DNA of 64,000 nt, from positions 67,642 through 131,641 of the forward strand of contig NZ_BSSE01000013.1 in the NCBI RefSeq assembly GCF_030268965.1. Direction: 5' to 3'. Within the stretch, counting starts at the first letter, position 1; each line of letters begins with the position of its first letter. Below, piece by piece: positions 54,812 to 63,075 of this stretch. The position numbers and the translations under genes were made by a program. The stretch is from Microtetraspora sp. NBRC 16547. GTDB lineage: Bacteria; Actinomycetota; Actinomycetes; Streptosporangiales; Streptosporangiaceae. The notes below the pieces were generated by a model. The model was not told the origin of the DNA and ran no database searches. It saw only the letters and a program-made list of their open reading frames with translations.

Positions 54812-55249
54812 TCACACCTGGCTCCGCAGCACGGCGTCCTTGTAGGCCATCCAGGACAGCAGCGCGCACTTGACCCGGGCGGGGAACTTGGCCACGCCGG
54901 CGAAGGCCACGGCGTCGCCGAGGACGTCCTCGTCCGCCTCGACCTGGCCCCGGCCCTGCATGAGCCGGGTGAACTCGTCGACCACGGAGAGGGACTCCTC
55001 GACCGTGGAGCCGGTGGCGAGCTCGTACAGGACGGAGGCGGCGGCCTGGCTGATCGAGCAGCCCTGGCCGTCGTAGGAGACGTCCAGGACCTTGCCGCCG
55101 TCGCCCAGCTTCACCCGCAGGGTGACCTCGTCACCGCAGGTCGGGTTCACGTGGTGCACCTCGGCATCGTACGGATCGCGCAGCCCGCGGCCCTGTGGAT
55201 GCTTGTAGTGCTCCAGGATCAGTTCCTGGTACATGGATTCAGCGATCAT
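54812..55249 (-). CDS. sufU: SufU, zinc-dependent sulfur-transfer partner of SufS
   Basis: A 145-residue IscU-like protein. In Gram-positive bacteria SufU accepts sulfur from SufS rather than acting as the scaffold. The three Cys and one Asp of its zinc site are Cys38 and Asp40 (PTCGD), Cys64 (GQGCSIS) and Cys128 (RVKCALLSW). The 3-nt gap from sufS implies coupling. Start choice lies between ATG at 55249 and Met6 (MYQELIL); I keep the longer one. Confidence 0.94.
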   Translation of the reverse strand: MIAESMYQELILEHYKHPQGRGLRDPYDAEVHHVNPTCGDEVTLRVKLGDGGKVLDVSYDGQGCSISQAAASVLYELATGSTVEESLSVVDEFTRLMQGRGQVEADEDVLGDAVAFAGVAKFPARVKCALLSWMAYKDAVLRSQV

Positions 55250-55252
55250 GGC

Positions 55253-56515
55253 TCAGCCGAACACCTTCTGGACATGGTGGAGGCCTCGAACCAGAGCGTC
55301 GATCTCGGCCGTCGTGTTGTACAGGTAGAACGACGCCCGCGTGGTCGCAGGAATTCCGAACCGCAGGTGAAGCGGACGGGCGCAGTGGTGTCCTACCCGG
55401 ACGGCGACGCCGAACACGTCGTCCAGGATCTGGCCGACGTCGTGCGGGTGGATGCCCTCAAGCGTGAACGAGACCGTGCCGCCACGGGCGATGACCGTGC
55501 GCGGCCCGATGATCCGCAGCCCGGGGATCTCCCCCAGGGCGTCGAGGGCGTAGCCGGTGAGCTCCCGCTCGTGCTGCTTGATCGCGTCCATGCCGATCGA
55601 GGTGAGGTAGTCGACCGCGGCGCCGAGGCCGACGGCCTCCACGATCGGCGGCGTCCCCGCCTCGAACTTGTGCGGCACCGGGGCGTAGGTCGAGTGGTCC
55701 ATCCAGACCGCCTCGATCATCTCCCCGCCGCCCAGGAACGGCGGCATGGCCTCGAGCAGCTCACGGCGGCCCCAGAGCACGCCGATTCCGGAGGGGCCGG
55801 CCATCTTGTGCCCGGTGAAGGCGACGAAGTCGACGTCGAGGTCGGCCACGTCCACGGGCCGGTGGGGCACCGACTGCGAGGCGTCGACCATCATCAGCGC
55901 GCCGACCTCGCGGACCCTGTCCAGGATCGGGGAGATCGAGTTGACCGTGCCGAGCACGTTCGACTGGTGCGCGATCGAGACGATCTTCGTGCGCTCGTTG
56001 ACCAGTTCGTCGAGATTGTCCAGCGAGAGACGGCCCTGGTCCGTGACAGAGAACCAGCGCAGTGTCGCGCCGGTGCGCTGCGCGAGCAGCTGCCACGGCA
56101 CGATGTTGGAGTGGTGCTCCATCTCCGTGATGACGATCTCGTCGCCGGGACCGACCCGGAACCTGTCGTCGGTGTTCACGGGGTTGCCGAAGGCGTAGGC
56201 GACCAGGTTGATCGCCTCGGAGGCGTTCTTGGTGAAGATGACCTCGTCCCGCGACGGCGCGCCGATGAACTGCCCGATCTTGTCACGGGCCGCTTCGTAC
56301 GCCTCGGTGGACTCGCTGCCGAGCGCGTGCAGCGCCCGGCCGACGTTGCTGTAGTGCTGGGCCAGGTGGTCGCGCATCGCGTCGATCACCTGGTTGGGCT
56401 TCTGGGAGGAGTTGCCCGAGTCGAGGTAGACCAGAGGCCGGCCACCGGGCAGCTCGCGGGAGAGGATCGGGAAGTCCTTCCTGATCCTCTCCACGTCGAA
56501 GCTCGGAACGCTCAT
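55253..56515 (-). CDS. sufS: Cysteine desulfurase SufS
   Basis: A PLP enzyme of 420 residues that releases sulfur from cysteine to build Fe-S clusters. The Schiff-base lysine is Lys237 (FTGHKMAGPSG), His134-His135 (EMEHHSN) stack over PLP and the persulfide-forming Cys is 378 (GHHCARPL). It is group II (SufS-like), with the characteristic short Cys loop. The ATG overlaps the sufC stop by one base (TAATG). Confidence 0.95.
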   Translation of the reverse strand: MSVPSFDVERIRKDFPILSRELPGGRPLVYLDSGNSSQKPNQVIDAMRDHLAQHYSNVGRALHALGSESTEAYEAARDKIGQFIGAPSRDEVIFTKNASEAINLVAYAFGNPVNTDDRFRVGPGDEIVITEMEHHSNIVPWQLLAQRTGATLRWFSVTDQGRLSLDNLDELVNERTKIVSIAHQSNVLGTVNSISPILDRVREVGALMMVDASQSVPHRPVDVADLDVDFVAFTGHKMAGPSGIGVLWGRRELLEAMPPFLGGGEMIEAVWMDHSTYAPVPHKFEAGTPPIVEAVGLGAAVDYLTSIGMDAIKQHERELTGYALDALGEIPGLRIIGPRTVIARGGTVSFTLEGIHPHDVGQILDDVFGVAVRVGHHCARPLHLRFGIPATTRASFYLYNTTAEIDALVRGLHHVQKVFG

Positions 56516-57261
56516 TACGCGGACGCCTTCACGTAGGACTCGTAACCCTCGTCCTCCAGCTTGTCGGCGAGCTCCGGGCCGCCCTCCTCGACGACCCGGC
56601 CGCCGGCGAAGACGTGCACGAAGTCAGGCTGCACGTAGCGGAGGATGCGGGTGTAGTGGGTGATCAGCAGCACGCCGGTGTCGCCCGAGGCGCGGAACCG
56701 GTTGATGCCCTCGGAGACGACGCGCAGCGCGTCGACGTCGAGGCCCGAGTCGGTCTCGTCCAGGACGGCGATCTTCGGCTTGAGGAGTTCGAGCTGGAGG
56801 ATCTCGTGCCGCTTCTTCTCTCCGCCGGAGAAGCCCTCGTTGGTGTTGCGCTGGGCGAAGGCGGAGTCGATGGACAGCGCGTCCATGCCGTTCTTCAGAT
56901 CCTTGGCGAACTCGCGCAGCTTGGGGGCCTCGCCGCGCACGGCGGTGACCGCGGAGCGCAGGAAGTTGGAGACGCTCACGCCGGGCACCTCGACCGGGTA
57001 CTGCATCGCGAGGAACAGGCCGGCCCGGGCGCGCTCGTCCACCGACATGGCCAGCATGTCCTCACCGTCGAGCAGCACGCTGCCGGAGGTGACGGTGTAC
57101 TTCGGGTGGCCCGCGATCGCGTACGCGAGGGTGGACTTGCCGGAGCCGTTCGGCCCCATGATCGCGTGGGTCTCGCCCGAGTTGATGGTCAGGTTGACCC
57201 CGCGGAGGATCTCCTTGTCGCCGACGGCGACGTGCAGGTCACGAATCTCAAGGGTTGACAC
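56515..57261 (-). CDS. sufC: Fe-S assembly ATPase SufC
   Basis: A 248-residue soluble ABC ATPase that powers the SufBCD scaffold. Walker A GPNGSGKST (37-45), the FSGGEKKR signature, Walker B AVLDETDSGLD and the H-loop ITHYTRIL are present. Ser in the FSGGE position and the ETDSGLD sequence are SufC-specific. It follows the Rieske-type gene by 3 nt. Confidence 0.95.
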   Translation of the reverse strand: MSTLEIRDLHVAVGDKEILRGVNLTINSGETHAIMGPNGSGKSTLAYAIAGHPKYTVTSGSVLLDGEDMLAMSVDERARAGLFLAMQYPVEVPGVSVSNFLRSAVTAVRGEAPKLREFAKDLKNGMDALSIDSAFAQRNTNEGFSGGEKKRHEILQLELLKPKIAVLDETDSGLDVDALRVVSEGINRFRASGDTGVLLITHYTRILRYVQPDFVHVFAGGRVVEEGGPELADKLEDEGYESYVKASA

Positions 57262-57264
57262 GTA

Positions 57265-57579
57265 TTACTCCTTCGAGAGCGAGACGTACACGTCGTCGCC
57301 GTCGATCTTGACTCGGTAGACGTTCACGGGCTTGGTGGCGGGCGGGCCGGTGGGCTTTCCGCTGCGCAGGTCGAAGCACGAGCCGTGCAGCCAGCATTCG
57401 AGGGTGTGGTCGTAGACCTCGCCCTCGCTCAGCTTCACCTCGGCGTGCGAGCACACGTCGTGCAGCGCGAACACCTCGCCGCCGGTGCGCACGAGCGCGA
57501 CCGGGATTCCCTCGACCTCGACGCCCAGGGCGCCGTCGTCGGGGATGTCGGTGACCTTGCAGACCTTCTCGAAACTCAT
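57265..57579 (-). CDS. Rieske-type [2Fe-2S] ferredoxin of the suf operon
   Basis: A 104-residue Rieske protein, related to the ferredoxin subunits of non-haem oxygenases. The cluster ligands are Cys43 and His45 (DVCSHAEV), Cys62 and His65 (ECWLHGSCF). No oxygenase partner is encoded nearby; its fixed place between sufD and sufC in actinobacterial suf operons suggests an electron-transfer or sensing role in Fe-S assembly. It overlaps the sufD stop by 4 nt. Confidence 0.93.
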   Translation of the reverse strand: MSFEKVCKVTDIPDDGALGVEVEGIPVALVRTGGEVFALHDVCSHAEVKLSEGEVYDHTLECWLHGSCFDLRSGKPTGPPATKPVNVYRVKIDGDDVYVSLSKE

Positions 57580-58703
57580 CGGGCGAGCTCAGCCTCCACC
57601 GCGGACAGCACCCGCTCGCGGATCTCCTCGACCTCGATCTTCTCCAGGAGCTGGGCGAAGTAGCCGTGCACCACGAGGCGCCGGGCCTCGTCGTACGGGA
57701 TGCCGCGGGCCTGCAGGTAGAAGATGTGCTCGTCGTCGAGACGGCCGGAGGCGGAGGCGTGCCCCGCTCCGGCGACCTCGCCGGTGAGGATCTCCAGGTT
57801 CGGCACCGAGTCGGCGCGGGCGCCGTCGGTGAGGAGGAGGTTCCGGTTGAGCTCGTAGGTGTCGGTGCCCTCCGCCTCGGCCCGGATGATCACGTCGCCG
57901 ATCCACACGGCGTGCGCCCCGTCGCCCTGCAGCGCGCCCTTGTAGGTCACGTTGCTGCGGCAGTTGGGCACCCCGTGGTCCACCCAGAGGCGGTGCTCCA
58001 GGTGCTGCCCGGCGTCCACGAAGTAGAGGCCGGTCAGGTCGGCGTCGCCGCCGGGCGCGGTGTACGACACGGACGGCGAGAGCCGTACGAGGTCGCCGCC
58101 GAGAGTCACGACGAAGGACCGGAACGTCGCGTCCTTGCCGAGCTGAGCGTGGTGGTGGGACACGTGGACCGCGCCGTCGGCCCAGTCCTGCAGGCTGACG
58201 ACCTTGAGGGTGGCGCCCTCGCCGACGACGAACTCGACGTTGTCGGCGTAGACCGCGCCGCCGGTGTGGTCCAGGACCAGCACGGCCTGCGCCATCGGCT
58301 CGACCCTGACCACGATGTGGCCGAAGGCCGCCCCGTGGCCGACGCCGAGGCCGCGCAGGTTGACCACGGTCGGCCGGGAGGCCACGGCCTCCCGGGGCAC
58401 CGTGATGACGGTCGCCTTCTCGAACGAGGCGTACGCCTGCGCGCTGACCCGGTCGGACGGCACGTAGGACGCGCCGATCCTGGCGTCGTCGCGGCCGACC
58501 GTCTCCACGGTCACCTCGGGTGCGGCGTCCACGTCGATCACGACGTTTCCCGTGGGGGCGGCCGTGCCGTCGTGCAGCCCCTTGAGGCGGGACAGCGGCG
58601 TGAACCGCCACTCCTCCTCGCGGCCGGTCGGCACCGCGAAATCCGCCACGTCGTACGACGACTCCGCGTGGAGCTTGGATACCGGCATCGTTTCCAGACC
58701 CAT
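57576..58703 (-). CDS. sufD: Fe-S assembly scaffold protein SufD
   Basis: A 375-residue SufB/SufD-family scaffold subunit, a right-handed beta-helix protein that pairs with SufB in SufBC2D and helps deliver iron. Signatures are REEEWRFTPL, VDHGVPNCRSNVTYKG and GHASASGRLDDEHIFYLQARGI; the conserved His of the interface is in GAGHASA. The ATG at 58701-58703 shares one base with the sufB stop (TGATG). Confidence 0.94.
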   Translation of the reverse strand: MGLETMPVSKLHAESSYDVADFAVPTGREEEWRFTPLSRLKGLHDGTAAPTGNVVIDVDAAPEVTVETVGRDDARIGASYVPSDRVSAQAYASFEKATVITVPREAVASRPTVVNLRGLGVGHGAAFGHIVVRVEPMAQAVLVLDHTGGAVYADNVEFVVGEGATLKVVSLQDWADGAVHVSHHHAQLGKDATFRSFVVTLGGDLVRLSPSVSYTAPGGDADLTGLYFVDAGQHLEHRLWVDHGVPNCRSNVTYKGALQGDGAHAVWIGDVIIRAEAEGTDTYELNRNLLLTDGARADSVPNLEILTGEVAGAGHASASGRLDDEHIFYLQARGIPYDEARRLVVHGYFAQLLEKIEVEEIRERVLSAVEAELAR

Positions 58704-60115
58704 CAGCCGACGGCCCCTTCCATCTGCAGCTCGATCAGGCGGTTCAGCTCCAGGGCGTACTCCATCGGGAGCTCCCTGGCGATCGGCTCGACGAAGCCGC
58801 GCACGATCATCGCCATCGCCTCGTCCTCGTTCAGGCCGCGGCTCATCAGGTAGAAGAGCTGGTCCTCCGAGACCTTGGAGACCGTGGCCTCGTGCCCCAT
58901 CGAGACGTCGTCCTCGCGGACGTCGACGTAGGGGTAGGTGTCGGAGCGGCTGATCTGGTCGACGAGCAGCGCGTCGCACTTCACCGTCGAGGCGGACCCG
59001 GCCGCGCCCTCCTCGATCTGCACGAGGCCGCGGTAGGACGTGCGGCCGCCGCCCCGGGCGACGGACTTGGACACGATCGTGCTCGACGTCTTGGGCGCGA
59101 GGTGCACCATCTTGGCGCCGGCGTCCTGGTGCTGGCCCTCACCCGCGAAGGCCACCGACAGGGTCTCGCCCTTGGCGTGCTCGCCCATCAGGTAGACCGC
59201 CGGGTACTTCATCGTGACCTTGGAGCCGATGTTGCCGTCGATCCACTCCATGGTCGCGCCCTCGTACGCCACGGCGCGCTTGGTGACCAGGTTGTAGACG
59301 TTGTTCGACCAGTTCTGGATGGTCGTGTAGCGGCAGCGGGCGTTCTTCTTCACGATGATCTCGACGACCGCGGAGTGCAGCGAGTCGGACGAGTAGATCG
59401 GCGCGGTGCAGCCCTCGACGTAGTGGACGTAGGAGTTCTCGTCCACGATGATCAGGGTCCGCTCGAACTGGCCCATGTTCTCGGTGTTGATCCGGAAGTA
59501 GGCCTGGAGCGGGATCTCCACGTTCACGTTCGGCGGCACGTAGATGAAGGAGCCGCCCGACCAGACCGCGGTGTTCAGCGAGGCGAACTTGTTGTCGCCG
59601 ACCGGGATCACCGAACCGAAGTACTCCTTGAAGAGCTCCTCGTGCTCGCGCAGGCCGGTGTCGGTGTCGACGAAGATGACGCCCTTCTCCTCAAGGTCCT
59701 CACGGATCTTGTGGTAGACGACCTCCGACTCGTACTGAGCGGCCACACCCGCGATCAGGCGCTGCTTCTCCGCGTCGGGGATGCCGAGCTTGTCGTAGGT
59801 GTTCTTGATGTCGGCGGGCAGTTCGTCCCAGGAGGCGGCCTGCTTCTCCGTGGAGCGGACGAAGTACTTGATGTTGTCGAAGTCGATGCCGGTCAGGTCC
59901 GAGCCCCACGTCGGCAGGGGCTTCTTCCCGAACAGCCGCAGGCCCTTGAGGCGCAGGTCCAGCATCCACTCCGGCTCGTTCTTGAGCTCGGAGATGTTGC
60001 GGACGACCTCCTCGGAGAGGCCACGGCGGGCCGCGGAACCGGCCACGTCCGAGTCGGCCCAGCCGAACTTGTAATTCCCGAGGCCTTCCAGCTCCGGGCG
60101 GTCGGTGACAGTCAC
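58703..60115 (-). CDS. sufB: Fe-S assembly scaffold protein SufB
   Basis: The 470-residue scaffold on which the nascent Fe-S cluster forms. It starts with the family hallmark [11 protein letters not shown] and includes KNEPEWML, the [15 protein letters not shown] and [14 protein letters not shown] segments and the C-terminal [22 protein letters not shown]. Cys235-area residues (VEGCTAP) correspond to the sulfur-entry cysteine region. It overlaps the sufR stop by 4 nt. Confidence 0.95.
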   Translation of the reverse strand: MTVTDRPELEGLGNYKFGWADSDVAGSAARRGLSEEVVRNISELKNEPEWMLDLRLKGLRLFGKKPLPTWGSDLTGIDFDNIKYFVRSTEKQAASWDELPADIKNTYDKLGIPDAEKQRLIAGVAAQYESEVVYHKIREDLEEKGVIFVDTDTGLREHEELFKEYFGSVIPVGDNKFASLNTAVWSGGSFIYVPPNVNVEIPLQAYFRINTENMGQFERTLIIVDENSYVHYVEGCTAPIYSSDSLHSAVVEIIVKKNARCRYTTIQNWSNNVYNLVTKRAVAYEGATMEWIDGNIGSKVTMKYPAVYLMGEHAKGETLSVAFAGEGQHQDAGAKMVHLAPKTSSTIVSKSVARGGGRTSYRGLVQIEEGAAGSASTVKCDALLVDQISRSDTYPYVDVREDDVSMGHEATVSKVSEDQLFYLMSRGLNEDEAMAMIVRGFVEPIARELPMEYALELNRLIELQMEGAVG

Positions 60116-60891
60116 CTTCCGGACTCCTTGCTCGTCGTTTCATGACTGCGCGCGTGCCGTACGGCCAGCGCGTGAGAACTCACATGTGTGGTGCAGACCC
60201 CGTCGCCGTTGGCGATCGTGGCCAGTCGTTGCACCGGTGTGCCGAGCAGCTGCCCGAAGGCCTCCGTCTCGGCCTCGCACAGCTGCGGGAACGCCGCGGC
60301 GACGTGCGCGACCGGGCAGTGGTGCTGGCAGAGCTGCTCGCCTCCGATGCCCGTCTCGGTCGCCGAGGCGGCGTAGCCCTCGGCGGACAGTGCCTCGGCC
60401 AGCACGCGGATCCGCTGGTCGGCGGGGACCTCGCGCATGACCGACTCCAGCCTGTCGACCAGGCCGGAGACCTGTGCCCGCGCGAACTCCGACACCGCCT
60501 CGCCGCCCATGCGCTCGGCCAGGAAGCGCAGCGCGCTGCCCGCCAGGTCGTCATAGGCGTGCACGAAGGTGCTGCGACCCGCGTCGGTGATCGCGAACAG
60601 CTTCGCCGGCCGCCCCCTGCCCCGCTGGCCGCGCGGCCGCGCCGTACGGGGTTCGATCATCCCGTCGGCGAGCAGCGCGTCCAGATGGCGGCGGACGGCG
60701 GCGGGAGTCAGCCCCAGCCGCTCGCCCAGGGAAGCGGCCGTCACCGGGCCGTGTTCCAGGATGAGACGCGCCACCCGCGCGCGCGTGCCACGCTCGGCGG
60801 ACAACGCGCCCCCGGAAGCGCTCTCGGACGCGCCTGAACGCCGCGCGGCGGCGGCATTCTCGGCGTTCGTCTTCCCGGGCACGTATTTCAC
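60112..60891 (-). CDS. sufR: SufR, Fe-S-sensing transcriptional repressor of the suf operon
   Basis: A 259-residue DeoR/ArsR-like regulator. The winged helix (about 38-100) contains [21 protein letters not shown]. The C-terminal domain holds the 4Fe-4S ligands of SufR: Cys188 and Cys192 ([10 protein letters not shown]), Cys205 (PQLCEAE) and Cys233 (GDGVCTTH). Apo or damaged cluster would relieve repression of the operon. The start at GTG 60889-60891 lies inside the operator candidate; a second GTG at 60880-60882 is possible. The gene heads the operon and overlaps sufB by 4 nt. Confidence 0.92.
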   Translation of the reverse strand: MKYVPGKTNAENAAAARRSGASESASGGALSAERGTRARVARLILEHGPVTAASLGERLGLTPAAVRRHLDALLADGMIEPRTARPRGQRGRGRPAKLFAITDAGRSTFVHAYDDLAGSALRFLAERMGGEAVSEFARAQVSGLVDRLESVMREVPADQRIRVLAEALSAEGYAASATETGIGGEQLCQHHCPVAHVAAAFPQLCEAETEAFGQLLGTPVQRLATIANGDGVCTTHVSSHALAVRHARSHETTSKESGR

Positions 60892-60902
60892 AACATCAGT
60901 GT
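60888..60902 (-). promoter_or_regulatory. SufR operator overlapping the sufR start codon
   Basis: The minus strand reads ACACT-GATGT-TGTGA, which matches exactly the ACACT-N5-TGTGA motif I recall as reported for mycobacterial SufR. The GTG start codon of sufR lies inside the right half. CACACT here can act as the -10 and TTGTGA 18 bases upstream (about 60920-60930) as the -35, so repression would be direct. Confidence 0.65.
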
Positions 60903-61181
60903 GCCGTAATTCCTTCCCATGTCACAACGGAAGTGAGAACCGCCCGGGATGCAATTTGTCACGCAGGGTAGCCTTACCTAACCTGCCAGGAAAGGGGTCG
61001 CGGCGCGCGCGAGGAGGCCGCGAGAGGCCTCCGAGGGCGGAGGCACGCCAACGCCTCCCTAGACTCGTTTCGTCAAGAAGTGTGTCCCATCTGGCTGGGG
61101 GGAGGCCGGTAGCGTGGGGACTGCTGGCCACAGTGTGCCCTCGGGTCTGCCATGGTGCGGACGGCAGGCAGGAGAACCATG
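60892..61181. promoter_or_regulatory. Divergent control region between sufR and the ABC transporter
   Basis: 290 bp without a gene. Besides the SufR site (60888-60902) and the iron-box-like sequence (60963-60981), I see nothing else definite. An AT-rich patch lies around 60893-60930, and the sequence from 61000 onwards is GC-rich with no hairpin. Confidence 0.5.
60963..60981. promoter_or_regulatory. Iron box (DtxR/IdeR-type) candidate
   Basis: Read on the minus strand, TTAGGTAAGGCTACCCTGC agrees with the 19-bp DtxR/IdeR consensus TTAGGTTAGGCTAACCTAA at 15 of 19 positions. It lies about 75 bp upstream of sufR and about 200 bp upstream of the ABC transporter gene. Confidence 0.55.
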
Positions 61182-62129
61182 ATGCCGGACGCCGCGAACA
61201 CGCGACCCGCGGGAGGCGCCGACGACGCGCCCGCGGTCGAGGTGCGCGACCTCGTCAAGCGGTACGGCCGCACCACCGCGATCGACGGGCTGACGCTGTC
61301 CTGCGCGCGCGGCCAGGTCACCGCGATCCTCGGTCCCAACGGAGCGGGGAAGACCTCCACGATCGAGATCTGCGAGGGCTTCCGCCAGGCCGACGGCGGC
61401 ACCGTCCGCGTGCTCGGCCTCGCCCCGTCCGACTCGTCGCTGAAGGCGCGGGTCGGCGTGATGCTCCAGTCGGGTGGGGTGCCGCCCGCGATGCGCGCCG
61501 GGGAGTGGCTGCGGCTGATGGCCCGGTTCCACGCGCACCCGCTCGACCCGGCCGCGCTGCTCGACCGGCTCGGCCTGAGCGAGCACGCCCGCACGCCCTA
61601 CCGCCGGCTGTCCGGCGGGCAGCAGCAGCGGCTGTCGCTGGCCGGGGCCATCGTGGGACGGCCCGAGCTGGTCTTCCTCGACGAGCCGACGGCGGGCCTC
61701 GACCCGCAGGCCAGGTACGCCTGCTGGGACATCGTCACCGGCCTGCGCGAGGCCGGGGTCTCGGTCGTCCTCACGACGCACTACATGGACGAGGCGGAGA
61801 AGCTCGCCGACCAGGTGATCATCATCGACCACGGGCGGGTCGTCGCGGCGGGGACCCCCGCGACCCTGACCGGCGCGGAGCGCCAGCTCCGGTTCCGGGC
61901 CCGTCCCGGGCTGAACCTGGACGAGCTGCTCTCCGCCCTGCCGCAGGGGAGCGCCGCCAAGGAGTCGCCCGCCGGGCACTACATCATCGAGGGGCAGGTC
62001 GCTCCGGGTCTGCTCGCCACGGTCACCGCCTGGTGCGCGAGCGAGGGCGTCACCACCGAGGACCTCAGCATCGAACGGCGCACCCTCGAAGACGTCTTCC
62101 TCGAACTCACCGGCCGGGAACTGCGATGA
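61182..62129 (+). CDS. ABC-2-type transporter ATPase
   Basis: A 315-residue ATPase subunit of a DrrA-like exporter. Walker A GPNGAGKTS, signature LSGGQQQR, Walker B LVFLDEPTAGLD and the H-loop TTHYMDEA are present. The C-terminal extension (about 235-315) is typical of drug and polysaccharide exporters. I choose the ATG at 61182 (GGAG seven bases upstream); an ATG 3 nt earlier is nearly as good. It overlaps the permease gene by 4 nt. Confidence 0.92.
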   Translation: MPDAANTRPAGGADDAPAVEVRDLVKRYGRTTAIDGLTLSCARGQVTAILGPNGAGKTSTIEICEGFRQADGGTVRVLGLAPSDSSLKARVGVMLQSGGVPPAMRAGEWLRLMARFHAHPLDPAALLDRLGLSEHARTPYRRLSGGQQQRLSLAGAIVGRPELVFLDEPTAGLDPQARYACWDIVTGLREAGVSVVLTTHYMDEAEKLADQVIIIDHGRVVAAGTPATLTGAERQLRFRARPGLNLDELLSALPQGSAAKESPAGHYIIEGQVAPGLLATVTAWCASEGVTTEDLSIERRTLEDVFLELTGRELR

Positions 62130-62950
62130 CCTCCCTCACCCCGGGGTACGACACGGCCCGCCCACTTCGATCGGACCAGGCGATGACCACGACGCTCGAC
62201 TTCACCCCTCGACCGGGTGCGGCCCCGCTGCCGAGGATGGTGCTCGCGCAGGCGGGCGCGGAGATGCGCGCCATGCTCCGCAACGGCGAGCAGCTCCTGC
62301 TCACCCTGATCATCCCCGTGCTGCTTCTCGTCGGTTTCTCCCAGGCACCGCTGGTCAGCGTGGACGGGGCCCGCGTCGACTTCGTCACCCCCGGCGTTCT
62401 CGCGCTGGCGGTGATGTCGACGGCGTTCACCGGCCAGGCCATCGCCACCGGGTTCGAGCGGCGGTACGGCGTGCTCAAGCGCCTGGGTGCCACTCCCCTG
62501 TCCCGGCCGGGGCTGATGTTCGCCAAGACCGCCGCTGTCCTCGGCGTCGAGGTGATCCAGGTCGCGGTGATCTCCATGGTCGCGCTGGCGATGGGATGGT
62601 CCCCGCACGGCGACCCGCTCTGGATCGCGCTGCTCATCGTGCTCGGCACGGCCGCCTTCAGCGGCCTCGGCCTGCTGATCGCGGGGACGCTCCGGGCCGA
62701 GGCCACGCTGGCCGCGGCCAACCTCGTCTACCTCGTCCTGCTGGGGCTCGGCGGTGTCGTCTTCCCGGTCGCCAAGTTCCCGGAGGGCGTGCGCCCGGTC
62801 CTGGAGCTCCTGCCCATCACCGCGCTGACGAACGGCATGCGCTCGGTGCTGGCCTCCGGCGGGGGTTTCCCGGCGGGGCCGGTGCTCGTGCTGCTGGTGT
62901 GGGCGACGGTCACCCTCGGTGTGGCCGGCCGTACCTTCCGCTGGGAGTAG
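62126..62950 (+). CDS. ABC-2-type transporter permease
   Basis: A 274-residue membrane subunit with six hydrophobic helices (first near LLLTLIIPVLLLVGF), and the cytoplasmic RRYGVLKRLGATPLSR segment typical of ABC-2 permeases of the DrrB/NodJ type. The start is ATG in an ATGA overlap; an alternative Met20 exists. With the ATPase it forms an exporter of unknown cargo, possibly a drug or siderophore. The position behind an iron-box-like site makes an iron-related cargo conceivable but unproven. Confidence 0.9.
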   Translation: MTSLTPGYDTARPLRSDQAMTTTLDFTPRPGAAPLPRMVLAQAGAEMRAMLRNGEQLLLTLIIPVLLLVGFSQAPLVSVDGARVDFVTPGVLALAVMSTAFTGQAIATGFERRYGVLKRLGATPLSRPGLMFAKTAAVLGVEVIQVAVISMVALAMGWSPHGDPLWIALLIVLGTAAFSGLGLLIAGTLRAEATLAAANLVYLVLLGLGGVVFPVAKFPEGVRPVLELLPITALTNGMRSVLASGGGFPAGPVLVLLVWATVTLGVAGRTFRWE

Positions 62951-63075
62951 GCGGCCGGAAGCAGACCCCACCTCGGTGCGATCCGGCCCGGCACGAGGCG
63001 ATAGGTTCTGACGCTCGGGTCGAGTGGTCGACGCCGTTTCGAGGCGGTCGACGAACGTATGGAGGTGGCGGCCGG
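62951..63075. other. Short gap before the EamA gene
   Basis: 125 bp. An imperfect GTCGAC-bounded inverted repeat (about 63027-63052) and TAGGTT at 63002-63007, a possible -10, lie upstream of the permease start. Confidence 0.3.
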
